Positions 1-12,489 of a DNA stretch of 64,000 nt are shown here, piece after piece. Source of the stretch: Streblospio benedicti (Eukaryota; Annelida; Polychaeta; Spionida; Spionidae). The notes under the pieces are model-generated. The model was not told where the DNA came from, did not search any database, and saw nothing but the letters and a program-made list of their open reading frames with translations. Numbering within the stretch: the first letter of the stretch is position 1; the number at the start of each line of letters is the position of its first letter. The stretch spans positions 6,693,914 to 6,757,913 of the forward strand of contig CM032659.1 in NCBI GenBank assembly GCA_019095985.1, read 5' to 3'. The translations under genes and the position numbers were made by a program.

Positions 1-3000
1 ATCCTGTGGTGTACAGGTTGGGGTCGTGTGACGACTAGTTGTTGTTGTCGAATATATATTCAATTCAATCTATTGCACAAATATATTTGGCCTCTTAAAT
101 TGAAAGGACCATCTCAACCGCCTTAACTCAGTTCTCTTATCAAGTAAAATTTATTGTCAGTGGCTCTGCATAGTGCATCATGTATATTTTATTGTTCAGT
201 TAATAAGAAAATAAGCTCCATTCATAGTTGAAAAAAAGTGATTGGAACAATATCAGTGTTTGCTCACAGATCTAAATGCATCTTCTATTGACTATATATT
301 GTTTTATGGACAGCATGTTGCATCCATCAATAAGCACTTCATAATAAAACAGAAAATACCTTTAATCAATTACAACACATGCGGCATATCATGATATGTA
401 ACAATACCTCAATCATTTGATTTTCAGTGCATTTTGTAATTTTACTTTCTGGGTATTAATTTCAATGCTGATACATGTATGATAATGTTACATGTACCTA
501 TGATTTTTTTCCTTTTTATAACATGAAATTCACTGAGTTGTTTGTTGGAAAGACAACACCGACAGTCATGTAAATTATGTACAAGCATCTATTTTCAGTT
601 GTTAGTTTGACACCAACAAATCGTAGGTGCTATTTCATTCAAATTTAATTGCTTCCTTGAGTTCAAAACAGGAATCATTTTTATTCTACAGTCATATTGC
701 TCTGATAGAAACAAGATCAAGATTAGCCTCTAGTCCACTCGTATTGACTAGCAAAAACTAGTGGATGACTTGTGCAAAGTTTTCGCAACTCGTCCTTTTG
801 ACGAGAAGGAATTCTGGTCAATTTGGCATACATGTATAGAGTTTATGCAAGAAGGATGAGTACATTTTTTGCAGGATGAGTAAATATTTGAGGGTTACTC
901 GTCCTGCTGACGAGTAGCACTTTTCCACCTAATCCTGACCCTGTAGAAAAGCAGAAAGGTTCCTGTTGAAAAGCCCCTTGTTCATAAAACAACATTTTTA
1001 CTTTGCATGTCTGTTCATCTGCTGGATACATCATTTAATTGTTCAACCAGAATGACAAGACTCATCATCAAGCATTCATGTTATACCTTCTATTAGGTAT
1101 TTCATCAGGGTTTAGATACAACCCAAGTTAAAGTACTCACTTTGAATGACCGGCGGACGGCTCTTTGATATACGCCGCCCGAGAATAATAGTACTAACTG
1201 CCTAGGCAGATGATTATATGTATTATATGTAACTCGTCAGCGCTATAATGCTGTATAAGTATGTGGCCATTAAATATATCCATTATTGATAGATACATCT
1301 GGTATTTATTAGTATATACCAAAGTTTTCGAATCCTGTTTCAGGATTCGAAGCTTCGCTGTATGGACCGAAGCTTCGAAGCTTCAAATTATCTTGACATA
1401 TAATCACAACCACACTCATGTGATTTTGACTTCATGATATCTGACTTCCTAATATCTGACTTCATTGGGACCAAGAGAGTAGATAGTTATATGGCTCAAA
1501 TTAGGTGTTACGGTATACATGCGGAAATCCACTCCGTAATGAATTATATGTTATAAAAACTAAGCCAACTAAAACATCATTACATCGTATTCAAATTTAG
1601 CTTCCATGTACATGTACTCTACATATGGAAAGCGACTCAGGCTACCTATGGTATTTTCAGCTCTCTCCATTTGAGTTGACTCTTGGCTCATTGAGTTGGT
1701 TCAGTCTTACTTAACAGCTTATCATGGAAATCTTGGTGAGACATGACACTACCATTTGCGATCTGTCAAATGCTTACAACTTCGTGTCATTTATTTGACC
1801 AACATTCTGTTTGTGAATCCAGGTTGAGTGAAGAAAATAAGCTGTTAGAATCGAGGCTAATGCAACTTGGGATAAAGGCTGTTTGAGTCTGTGAGATGTA
1901 TGGTCATGTGACAGCCCAATATATAAGATGATAAGTAGCCATTGTGTTGGCCGTTGGATTGTTTGACGCAAGTATTGCTGATGATGTTAGTTTTGTTTGC
2001 TTTTGTCATATAGCCTTAGGATGTGATACTGGTCAAACAAAATTAAATACTTTCATTTAGTAGATGCCCTGTAAATATCTTCAACATCCCCACATCCCCA
2101 AAGGAAGCAAGGTCACGTATGGGTTTACAGTCAAAAATAGTTTCTGTCACATACATCCACTATGTAGATGTCAATTTAAAACCAGCTCTTTAAAAAAAGT
2201 CCATTCTCTAAACAGACCAAGCTTTAACCTAAAGACCCACAGACATGGATTCCACGATTGTTTAGGATGTATGTTAGTTTTTAAATGCCAGCGTTTCTCT
2301 TATCATGCATTTGATGGTGAAGGAGGGGAGAGAATGAGGGTGCAGTGAGCAATTTTAGCCTGTCAAGCTTCTTGCAGCAATCATTTTGTGTTTTGTGCAG
2401 GAAATTTTATGGGTGAGACCCATTTGCAAACAGTTGCAAGAACAGCAGTATCGTTGTCAATAAGAGAGCGATTGTTAAGTTTTGGAATGTCTCTTTGTTC
2501 TTTGTTAGTAATTGTCAAATAACATAGCATATGATCATTTCTTAAAGGTCACACTGATTTGTAGTTGTTCTGGTTATGGTTTGATTATTTCCTAGTGTCT
2601 CTTCCACATGTCAATCTGAATGCTAATCAGCTATGAGGCTATTGATGAGCTATCTTCTCATGCTTCTACCTTTCAGGTTTATTGAGACTTGCCTTTTGTC
2701 TTCAAATGTTAAAAGTGTATTGAGAAATTTATTTTGCCTTATATTGCGCTGTCCCAGCAGGTGTTCAACTGTTCAATAAAAAATGACTTGTGGACTTAGT
2801 TTTAGATATATTAACATATTCTTATTTTCCACGTTTACAAAGAAGCAAGAAATCCTATGAATCTGGCCATGTAAAAGAATATTCATGTTTCTCTTTTCAA
2901 TTTCTTCCCTGATGTATGTGAATGATGGAAAAAGGAGAGAGGCCTAGTTCCTTTGAATTGTCGCCATTCATCAGCAGAGTGACTGAATTGAAATAGTTGC

Positions 3001-3179
3001 CCGAGACCTGAGTGTCGTTGTCGTTGCAGACATTGATTACCATTGCACATGAGAGCTGCGGCAGCCCCGGCTTTCTATTGAAGAATCTGTCAATAGTAGG
3101 ACAATCAGAGCCCCCACCATACCCAGTCCGCCATACACACATCTCAACCGATAAGTTGCTGTTGCTGTGTCCTGAATAT

Positions 3180-3349
3180 ACCATATATGACCATTCAAGC
3201 GCCCAGGGCTGTTAAATTGAAATTTTCTCAAACTGGGGGGTGGGCTGTTACATGAGAGTGCAGTTAATACATATTTCTTAAGGACATATAAGAAAAAGAG
3301 GACGGATGGCTGTTACACGAGTATGGGCACTTGGATGGTCATATATGGT
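3180..3349 (+). mobile_element. MITE with CCATATATGACC terminal inverted repeats
   Basis: The left end reads CCATATATGACCATTCAAGC and the right end is its near-exact inverse, giving about 25-bp terminal inverted repeats around a 170-bp body with no coding capacity. A second copy in opposite orientation lies at 27416-27572 and shares the internal stretch around CTCAAACTGGGGGGTGGGC with only a few differences. A fragment lies near 45350-45400. The superfamily is not clear from the ends. Confidence 0.75.
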
Positions 3350-3424
3350 ATGGTGAAAACTGTTTTGCTGGATCATGCGGTGTCTAACTATTTCTTGGAC
3401 GGAGCGTCATTGATGCCTACTCGG

Positions 3425-3500
3425 AGTACAAAATAGAGCCTAACCGATGGCCCTTTGCCAGCTGATTTTGGCCTTGGGCAGCCCGTTTCAAAAGCTCACT
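3425..3500 (+). repeat. Dispersed repeat, GTACAAAATAGAGCC family
   Basis: This short stretch matches 43262-43340 on the same strand, sharing GTACAAAATAG, then a similar CCGATGGCC and GCCAGCTGATTTT block. It looks like a fragment of a longer dispersed repeat of unknown class. Confidence 0.55.
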
Positions 3501-3700
3501 AGCCATTGGCAGCAGCCCATCAGATTACTTTTTAGGGCACATAATCATTGGCGCTACACTTTTGATTGCCTCAAAGTTTGTGTATTTTGCACCTTTCTTT
3601 GTATATGTGTCCTATTCATTGATTGAAATTGATCAATGGGGCAATTAATTCATGTTCAATGTAACTTATATTTATATGATCAGACGCATAGTTAGACATA

Positions 3701-3872
3701 CAGTAGAACCTTACGATTGAGACAATCTGTGGGACTGATCTCAAGTTGTTTCGATAGAGGTGGTCTTTATAAGGAGGTTCATTTTGGTTGCTTTATGATG
3801 TTTGGGATCATGAAAAATGGTTCTATTTCAGAGCTGGTCTCAATATAGAGGTAGTCTTAATTTGATGTTCCA
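3701..3872 (+). mobile_element. Pogo/Tigger-like MITE, copy 1 (degraded)
   Basis: It starts CAGTAGAACC after TA and keeps the internal blocks of the family (a TGTGGGACTGA block, AGGAGGTTCATTTTGGT, GGTCTCAATATAGAGG). The right end has lost the clean GGTTCTACTG terminus, so this is among the oldest copies here. The family has ~25-bp inverted ends, a CAGT...ACTG terminus and TA duplications, which is typical of non-autonomous pogo-clade Tc1/mariner elements. Confidence 0.7.
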
Positions 3873-5614
3873 AGTTAGTTGTATAATTATGTAAACATTT
3901 GACATATTTGTGCACACGTTAAACTAGAATTTCAAAGCTCTATTATTTTCATAACAACATCTTTATCCTCCACAACTGCATACTATAGCCCATTAGTAAG
4001 GGTTTATATATGTCCTTGATTAGTAGTGTATAGGTATTTATGACAAGCTAGAGCCATTTTTGCGCTTCCCATTGCCATTCTCTGGTCGTTCTGAAGCCTA
4101 ATCACCAGTCATTGTGCGCAAAGATGAACAAATTAACTCCTCGCCTCGCGCCTATTGTGGAGCACTGCCGTCTGCTGCCACGGGGCTGTGAGGCGCATGC
4201 TGATTGACCCTTGCAATCCCGAGGAGGCCATAGCAGCCACATTTAGCCTTTTTATGGTTAATCTCCTCCTTGGCCTTGTCGCGGTGTGTGAGCAGATTAC
4301 CACACACACTTTTTAATCCGTCTGGTACTTGAATGGGTTTCGTAAAATTTTCAGTTGGAGAGTTTTCGGAATAAAGTTTTGATACTCCAAATATTGTCAT
4401 GATTATTTCTAATACATTTATTTTTATTAATCTGCAGATTTAGATTTGATGATTAATGCCTAATGAATGTACTAATTAGAAGATTAAATTTTGCATGTAT
4501 TTTATCTTTTGTACTTAATATGGCGAGTGCTTTTTAATATGGCAACAGGAGTCAAAAAGAAATTTCATTTCTTGCAATGTGTTGCTTTTCATTAAACGTC
4601 CTGGGTATTATTCACAACAGCATGTTTCCTTTGCTTCAGTAACCAATGTCCTCAACTACTGTTGGAAATCAGACCAAATGATGAGGGGGAGTTCGGACTG
4701 GTGTTCCAGTGAGGTTTGGATCCTGTAATCTGACTCAGTTGCCTGAACTCTACTTTCCACTAACTATTATTGTCACAAGCTCTCTGTGTGTGGTTTACAT
4801 GTGGCGCAACCTTTCAAGACACCACTATATTAGAGGGCTCGCATTTCTTGATCAATACACTGGGTGCAATCTGATCTCGGGGGGCTCGTTGAATGTCATC
4901 ATTGGGCATGTAACGTAAACCACCCGCAAAAATGTCGCCAAATACAAGATTTCATGCAAAGAATCGATCCGAGGGGAGGTGATTTGTTCTATTGACATTT
5001 TGCTGTCACAGTCGTTGCTCGATTGGAGAATGTGAAGAGAAAAGTGGGGGAAAAGTGGTAACATTGATAACATTGTGAATTACAGTGGTAACATTATCGG
5101 TTGGTTAAAAGACATGAAATATGGGGAAAAGTATCTCTAATTCAATTTTCATGACCGTGAATTATATTAATGTTTATTTTGTTACTTTTTTCTGTTTTAT
5201 TAATTTTTGGGTTGTGAAAAAGGTTCAAGTCAATACTATCAAAATTGAATGGGTTGGTTGTAATAATTGATTAGATTTTGTTGCACTTTGGCGCACTTTT
5301 GTGGCCGTTTTTTAGATTGGTATTTGTCAAGACCTGATTTTTTAGATTTTGGTATACTTTTGATGATCTTATAGTACATGTAATTAGATTTTATTGAATT
5401 ATTGCTTGAAAACAAAGTTGAACATAAAACTATTCAAGCCATTAAGAAAAAAATTGGATTGTATAAATTATGACGATTTGCAAGATGCCATTTTTTATCA
5501 TAATCTATTTCGGGTTAGCTTACAAATTTGTACACAATGGACTACATGTACATTGTATATATGTGTTTTTCAAACACAGATTTCATTTATATTTCTATAT
5601 TTTGCATGGTTAAC

Positions 5615-5981
5615 GAGACTTTCTGGAGATAAAAAATTTCTCAAAATGTGCTTGTTTTTTATTTTAGTATAAAAGTACATTCATTTCCCTTTTTAAAAAT
5701 GTATAACACTTTGGGGTTTTGGGAATGGAATTTGGTTTATGGACCATTCAAAAGATCATGTATACAATGTTGGTACAGGAAAAATTAACATTGACTGAAT
5801 TTTTTATTGTCTTTTTGTATGATCTTTTGTATGGTCCATAAACCAAATTCTATTCCCGAAACCCCTAAAGTGTTATACATCTTTAAAAAGGGAAATGAAT
5901 GTACTTTTATACTAAAATAAAAAACAAGAACATTTTGAGAATCTTTTTATCTCAAAATTCTTTTATCTCCAGAAAGTCTCC
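5615..5981. repeat. Large fold-back element (about 150-bp arms)
   Basis: The left arm begins GAGACTTTCTGGAGATAAA and the right arm ends with its inverse, TTTATCTCCAGAAAGTCTC. In between, both arms carry inverted copies of TTTTTATTTTAGTATAAAAG, of AACATTTTGAG-like sequence and of GGTTTATGGACCAT. The loop is about 60 bp near 5765-5820. The arms differ by scattered substitutions and one short insertion. It looks like a palindromic MITE. Open frames crossing it are artefacts. Confidence 0.8.
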
Positions 5982-8900
5982 TTAATCACACGTCCATAGT
6001 TATTAGGAGTATGATGAAAGTTTTGTTTTTTTGACAAGCAGAAAAAGGAGCCTTTTATATGAAAAATTTGAGATTCAGTTAATTATGTACTTCCAAGTCA
6101 GCAAAATAATTTCAATCCTGATTGAGCTATTTGTCAATGCACTCAAGATACAGGTTGCATGTGGAAGAACATTTGGAATGTTTGCAGTTAAATCTGACTT
6201 TCTAGTAGCACATATAGTACATGTTCTCTATTAAAATGGCTGAATTCTTCGAATGTTTAATTGCATGACAGGCTGGGAAAAAAATTACAAGAAATTTTTA
6301 TGTAAGATTTCAAAGCATATCTACAGGAATATATAAATTGTTACCCGGTACACTGGTCATGTGACCTATAGTGTAGTGTAGTAGCGAGGTGTTACGCCAG
6401 CCCTATGCATCACCATGTGACCATCATGCATAACCTCACCTCAAAATGCACAATGAATTTTGCAGGCAAAGGTCCTCAGCAAGACAAATAAGGCTTCGAT
6501 GTTTCACTCTGTGACTGATCGGTTCTCTGACTGTGCTGAGAAACTGGCATTTTGTCTCTACGTGGGAGGCTAAATATGTATGTGTGGTTGCTGGGGGTAA
6601 CCTGGTAAAACTGATGTTAAGCTGTGAATGATTTGGTTTTAATATTCATAGTCAAGATCCAAAGCTTTGTATAATTTACTGGATGAACAGCTCGTTCGAG
6701 CATTGTAGCCATTTATAATGTGGGGCTGTATTTTTGTAGATATGTCATTATAATCTTTTTGTCTTCACATGCTTTTTTGAAGTGTTTAAATCCAGAACAA
6801 GTTAAATTACTTTGTGACCAAGAAAATGTACAATGTACGTGAATTCACACACATCAAACACTGCTCTGTGATATGGTACATGGTTTAAGAAGTTTTCATG
6901 TGATATGGACATAATTTAAACTCATATATAGAAGCATGTGCATGAAAGGAGTCCATAGTGACGCAAGAAAATGATCATCTTTGCAAAGTATGATCAGACC
7001 TGTAAACTTTGTTTTAGTGCAGACTCAAGTCATTTCTGGAAGCATATTGTGCAATTGAATAATCTGCTCACGACAGCTGGACATTGTTTCATGTGATTGC
7101 ACGAGGCAATAAGATTAGGTCCTTATGGCAGCACAGTGTGTGCTCACATGAATGAGTACATTGCTACCTTATTTTGATGACCCTGCCCTACAATCATCCA
7201 TGGTAGTATTCAAATTAGTGTATCTTTCTGCCATGAGCTAGTTATTATTTCACAGATTTAGTCAGTCCTGGATCCAGTCCCGATAATGCGGTGTTGTGAA
7301 ACTACGATTTCTGTTATTTAGAAAGAATAGTGGTAAGTTTTTCTATGATGACCAGAAGTGTCGAATGCACATATCAAGTGTTCCTTCAACTTAAAAAAGT
7401 ATCTACACGAATCTGGATGCACTCAACTGTAATCAAGTGTTTGTCAGGGGGTATACAAGGGGGTTTAGTATAGATACAAATGTTCGCTTGGTCAGATGTT
7501 AAGGATTTCATTACTTTTGCACCTTCCCAGCTCCCGGGGACCCCAATTAAGAAACTGCTGGAGCTGCCAAGTACTGAAAATGTTGCGATTCTGTATACTC
7601 ATGCACCTAACAGTAATTCAGAGTTGCCCTGTGACTGGTCTCGTGATATTGACCGGCCATTATTAGTTCCATCTGGCTGTGCTGTGTCGTCACGTCTCCC
7701 AGCCCCATTTACTGCCCAAGTCCCCAAGGGCTGATTAGGTTAAGCTGTGGTCAATCCCACAACAGCCCTCCTAATTGTGGCCAATCCCCAAACAGATCCT
7801 TTATTATGGACACTGGAATGCTGGGCTCAGCTCAGGGCTATACACAATTGTCGGTGATATTTTTTCTGATTACGTTGTATATTAGTGACTCCTTATGGCA
7901 TTCTTCATCATTTGTTATCGTAGGTGATAGCTGGTATAAAATGAAGCGTCAGATTTGCACTTGAAAGAGATTTTCACATTAATGATGATATACTTCACAT
8001 GCAGGTTTGAACCCATTTCGTAAACTTGTAATCCACTTTGTGGCAAATTTCAAATCACAATTATGTATTTGAAAAGAATTCCGTCAGGCAGCCTATGATC
8101 CATGAGTATGCAGATAAGAAAATGGAAGTATATAGCAGCCACAAAGTGATGTCCATGTGCGTGCATTTTATGCATCTGGCTGTATCTTTTTGAGCAGACG
8201 ACAAAGTGCCGTAAAGTGCCATCCCAAATAGTCCAGTTTATCGGTGCAGCGCTTTAGTTTATGTGACGAGGTGAAAAGCTGCATTTGTCAATAGTGGTTT
8301 AGATTCACCTGCAGATAGCGAAATGCGCAGTTTGTGCAAATGTGATAGAAGTGTTTGCTTTTCCCTTCTATATATGATTTAATGCTGTCGTCTATAGTCT
8401 GAGAAATGGTCTTAAAGGAGTCCATGCAGCTCTATACAAAGTGCAAAAACTCTGGCTCAGTATTTTCCATTTATATTTGGCCACCTATTTTTAAGCATCG
8501 CAGCTTGATGTTGTTTATGTAACTTTCTCAATGAATGGAATACATGTATCACATGTAAAAGGGACAGTATCAGTAATGATTGTTATATTCTTTAACAATA
8601 AACCCTCTGAGCTCATTTATGCATGACAATCATTTCTTACAACTATGCTGAGCACAGGAATCATGCACCGTTCTTATGAATTAATTTAGTGCAATAATTG
8701 AAACACAATTACAAATCAATGCATAAGGACACAAGAAGAAATATGAAAATAATTAAGTTTGAGCACTAATACAATCAAAGAATTAGTGACACTTTTAGGC
8801 AGCATTTTGAGCTGCAGTCCTTCCTGCTGTCGGTGAGCTGATGGTGGAGCCACTTCATCCATGTGAGTGGCCCATCAGATGTCAAGTGTCGTAATATCAA

Positions 8901-10235
8901 CCGGCTCGATGGTTATTGTGTCATACATACTCCTTTATTTGGAAAACCTAGCTTGGTCGACTATCACATGTTTTTATTGCTTTTTTCCATATGTTGACTA
9001 CATGATCTAGTCAAAGCGCAGAACATTGTTTCAAAACATATTTGAAAAAACTTCCAAAGATTATTGTGACAATTGAAGAGTAACGCCAATTAGAATGGTC
9101 ATTGAATTGACTTTCACATTTTTGGCATAATGGCTGCTTCAGTTGGGTACTGAAATTTACTCAAATATGTGACATTCTTAAAAATACTTAGGAATCTTAA
9201 CAAGCACACTCATTAATACACAGCAAACTGACCTTTATTCTTTGTGGCGAACATCACTTTTTCGCCTTTTATTTGCTAGTTATCACCAAAACATTGTTCA
9301 TACCTCGTATGCAGTTGGTTTTATGAAAACTAGCTTCAAAATCTCTCCTTAATTGGAAATATTGCATCATATCTGCTCAAATAAAACTAAAATAGCCAGG
9401 TTCGTTAAAGATTGAAGTGGCATTTAGCATCCAATGATGTTGCATGAGTCTTTTGTGTACAATATGTATGTGCCAAACAAGAACCTGATGGCTTTAATTA
9501 AAGCAAAATTTGTTGCTCCAGCAGTGGAACTAAATGCCTTGGTCAGATTGGCCTAGTAATGGCTTAAACACATCTGTTGTAGATGTATGTGCAACACGAG
9601 TTGTCGACTCACACGGACATTCATTTGTATTTATGGCTTTCGTATATCATCTTTTTAGTGTGTTTGCATGACAAATGGTGTTTTATTGTTTGTGATGTCA
9701 GATATAACATGGATTGCATTAAAAAGAATATGGGCTGGAGAAAAACGAAACATGGCTCTCCCATAAAGGTTCATCGCACAAACTTGGCTCGACAAAGTGA
9801 ACTATTTGTAAGTGTAGTTCACGTCCATCTGTCAGTCCAATCGTGTTCTCTAGTTTGTGAGCAAATGCGTCTACATAATATTTACTGTATTCATGGTTTT
9901 CCCCCATTTGGCATTAAGTGAGATGCTGAAGTCTCTCCTTTCCATGACTAGGTCATGATGTGATGGGAGAGGCTTGGTGCTTGGTGCTTTATTTTTTGTT
10001 AATTGTTTATCTTTAGTTGTCAATGTGTCAATGTAACACTGTGTGTCAACCTACTGACCCCATCTAACCCATCGTATTCAAACAATATCAAATCTTACCA
10101 CGTTAGCTCATCTCTATTCAACATTTCTTCTGACACTAACATACCCTTCACCAGAACCCATCCTCTTCCATGCAGACCAGCCATACATTCACAAAACATG
10201 CTCCCTTCCATGTGCACACGGCACAGGCGCTTACA

Positions 10236-10282
10236 AGCACGCACACACATGGGCACGCACACACGCACACACACACGCGAAC
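10236..10282. repeat. CA/CG-rich microsatellite
   Basis: An imperfect run of CACACA, CACGCA and CGCACA units. It creates long but meaningless open frames on both strands. Confidence 0.8.
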
Positions 10283-12009
10283 ACGGATTCACACCCTCAA
10301 AGCAAATGCATCAGCCTCACAAATGGCCTGAGCTGCTGTCAGTGTGAGTGCCATCATCATCAGTAGTGTGCCTCAATTAGGCTTCCTCAGGCAAATCGTG
10401 TGCAACGAACAAGTTGTTTCCTTCAGCCAAATTAAGTTCTATGTAACTTCACAATCTCTTTCTCTGCCCTGAAATTGCCATATAAAGGAGATAAATTGGA
10501 GACTAAAATGTAACTGATGTTGAAAGCTGCATCTCATACAGTGATTGTGTGAATTGAGTAGTTCAAGAAAAGAGTCATGGCTGTAACTTTATTATGAAAT
10601 GTTACGGTTTATTATGTTGTATTATGCTGATTCTTCTAATTTCATTACGTTTCTGTGTCCTTTGGACACAGTCAGTGCTGTAATTGCGAAGTTTTATCAC
10701 ATAGATTAAAGCTATGTATGAAGTGATTATTTGCTACTGCCAATGACTACTACTGCTACTACATTGGAAGGTTTAGTTGGCAACTATTACTTGTGTCTCA
10801 GTTCCTGGAGTAGGCGGCTGTGTGTGTCATACTTAGTAATGATTTACAGCTCCGTAAACATTGGTTCTATAGCATCCTTTTTATTTGTCATACTCAAATT
10901 AGCAAGTGATAACTATTTTGGTTAAAGGCTACTTCTTTTTGCTACCCAATGATGTAATAAGGGAAAACCAAAGGATCCTTAGTAATAAGCAATATGAACA
11001 TAGGTTCAATGTAGGCCTACTGGTATCAATCAAAGGGGGTCATTATGATGAAGCCACCATGAAGAAGTCTTGTTACCTCAGATGTGCTGTATGCTGGCAT
11101 CAAACCTGAACATGTAACCGGTCTTAGTGGGGCAAGAAAGGGGAAATGAAAAGGGACAGAGACAATATCCCCTCACAAGCCGGGAATGATGGATTTTTTA
11201 TAACGCATTGTCATCGTGTTTGTTTTTTAATATTTGAAATTAACAAAATCCTGTTCATCGTTTCTTCATGCTTTAGAGTTGGTACGTCAAATATTCCTGC
11301 ATTGAAATAAAAAAAAACATGACATCTCTTGGAACCATGAAGCTTGCAAGACTGGCGGTTTTCTTCAGACAGACCGTAAATGAAACATTCAGACAGTTTT
11401 ACTTGTAGAACGAGAAGATTCAATAGTCACAATGTTATCCATTGTAGGATCTTCCAAATACAAGACATTGAGGTTTAGATAACAGCTACTTCTACTTGTT
11501 TTAGTAGAATTCCAGTAGATAGATGGAATTTTGCATGAATATTGAATGTTGAAGTATTGTGGGAAACTTCTCCAAAATGGGTACTAGACTCCAGGGCTGT
11601 CAAGTTGAAAAACTTACAAGCCTAGACTGCCTAGTAAAGTCTTACCAGCCCTGGCAATGAGTGCAACAGAACTCAATATCGAAGGGGTTCCAGGGGCATT
11701 CCGGCCCGGAAATATTTTGACATATATTTTTAAAAAGGCGTTATTTGACGGAATTTGAGATTATATTTGATGTTAAGACAAAAGTATGTTAAAATATGAC
11801 GTCATAAAGCAACCGGGCAGGTAAGTTTGAAGACCTGCAGGCCCAATAGTAAACTTGCCAGCCTCTGGCCACCGGGCAGGCAGCCATTTCCCACGCTGGT
11901 TGAAGATGAAGTTATCATCATAAAAGTGAAATGGTCCCGCGAGCTACACATGAAACCATCATGAACAGAACACCACACAATACTCAATATCCCAGGCCCA
12001 CTGAGGCGC

Positions 12010-12140
12010 AAAAACAACTCATCTCCCGCCTTTCACGGCCAATCGGCCATTAAATGACATCTACCCAGCGCGTTTGTGTCGGCGCGCTCCATTGGCCGAG
12101 CCCAGACAAATCAACTTGTCCCACAATTTGTATAAATATA
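12010..12140 (+). promoter_or_regulatory. Possible CCAAT/TATA promoter or enhancer
   Basis: Within 130 bp there are a direct CCAAT (in GGCCAATCGGCC), an inverted CCAAT (in CCATTGGCCG) 50 bp later, GCGCG clusters, and TATAAATA about 35 bp further on. This is a promoter-like arrangement 350 bp upstream of the first visible DPY19L exon. It could drive a shorter transcript, or be a chance palindromic cluster, since the CCAAT boxes also form inverted-repeat arms. No exon directly downstream was confirmed. Confidence 0.3.
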
Positions 12141-12489
12141 CTGTCAATTTGGCAGTTAATGAAATAAAGCGTTTGTGACCATTATTGAGCTAATAGAGTT
12201 TGGAGATTTGTGGAAGATGAGCAAATACATCACTGTGCTGAGTGGCCGACCCGATTACATTCCGATAAGAGATGGAGGTCATGAGGGGGCAAGTGTTTCA
12301 ATCAGCTCAATGGAATTGCAGCCGATTGAAACATTCTTATTGATCCAAGTACCGGTACATTTGTAGAAATAACAGACTCGTGCTTCAAGGCAAATGCCCA
12401 TGTAGGGAAATTTAGTCCATATCTTTTTTTCGTTTTCATATATATGAAATTGCTAAACAGTGTTATCAGTAATTTTATGTTTGTTTCAG

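Larger units (their letters stand above)
1..12489. other. Gene-free stretch, intron or intergenic
   Basis: I see no coding exon that I can support here. Open frames are short and unlike known families. The stretch may be the large 5' intron of the DPY19L gene, whose first exons are missing from view, or intergenic DNA. The N-terminal DPY19 signature (FENDRHFSHL-like) was looked for on the + strand by eye and not found. What the stretch does hold is several inverted-repeat elements, one pogo-like MITE, a CA-rich microsatellite and a CCAAT/TATA cluster near its right end, each listed separately. Confidence 0.6.

Noticed and set aside
880-970. Possible hammerhead ribozyme (CTGACGAG followed later by GAAA)
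   Set aside because: No stem II can be drawn between the two core blocks and no matching stems I/III are seen.
7480-7734. 84-codon frame as an N-terminal DPY19L exon
   Set aside because: It lacks the conserved FENDRHFS and EREMAFRTEMG motifs and has no suitable splice borders.
9583-10347. Frames of 112 and 114 codons on the + strand
   Set aside because: Partly CA microsatellite; no recognisable domain or splice support.
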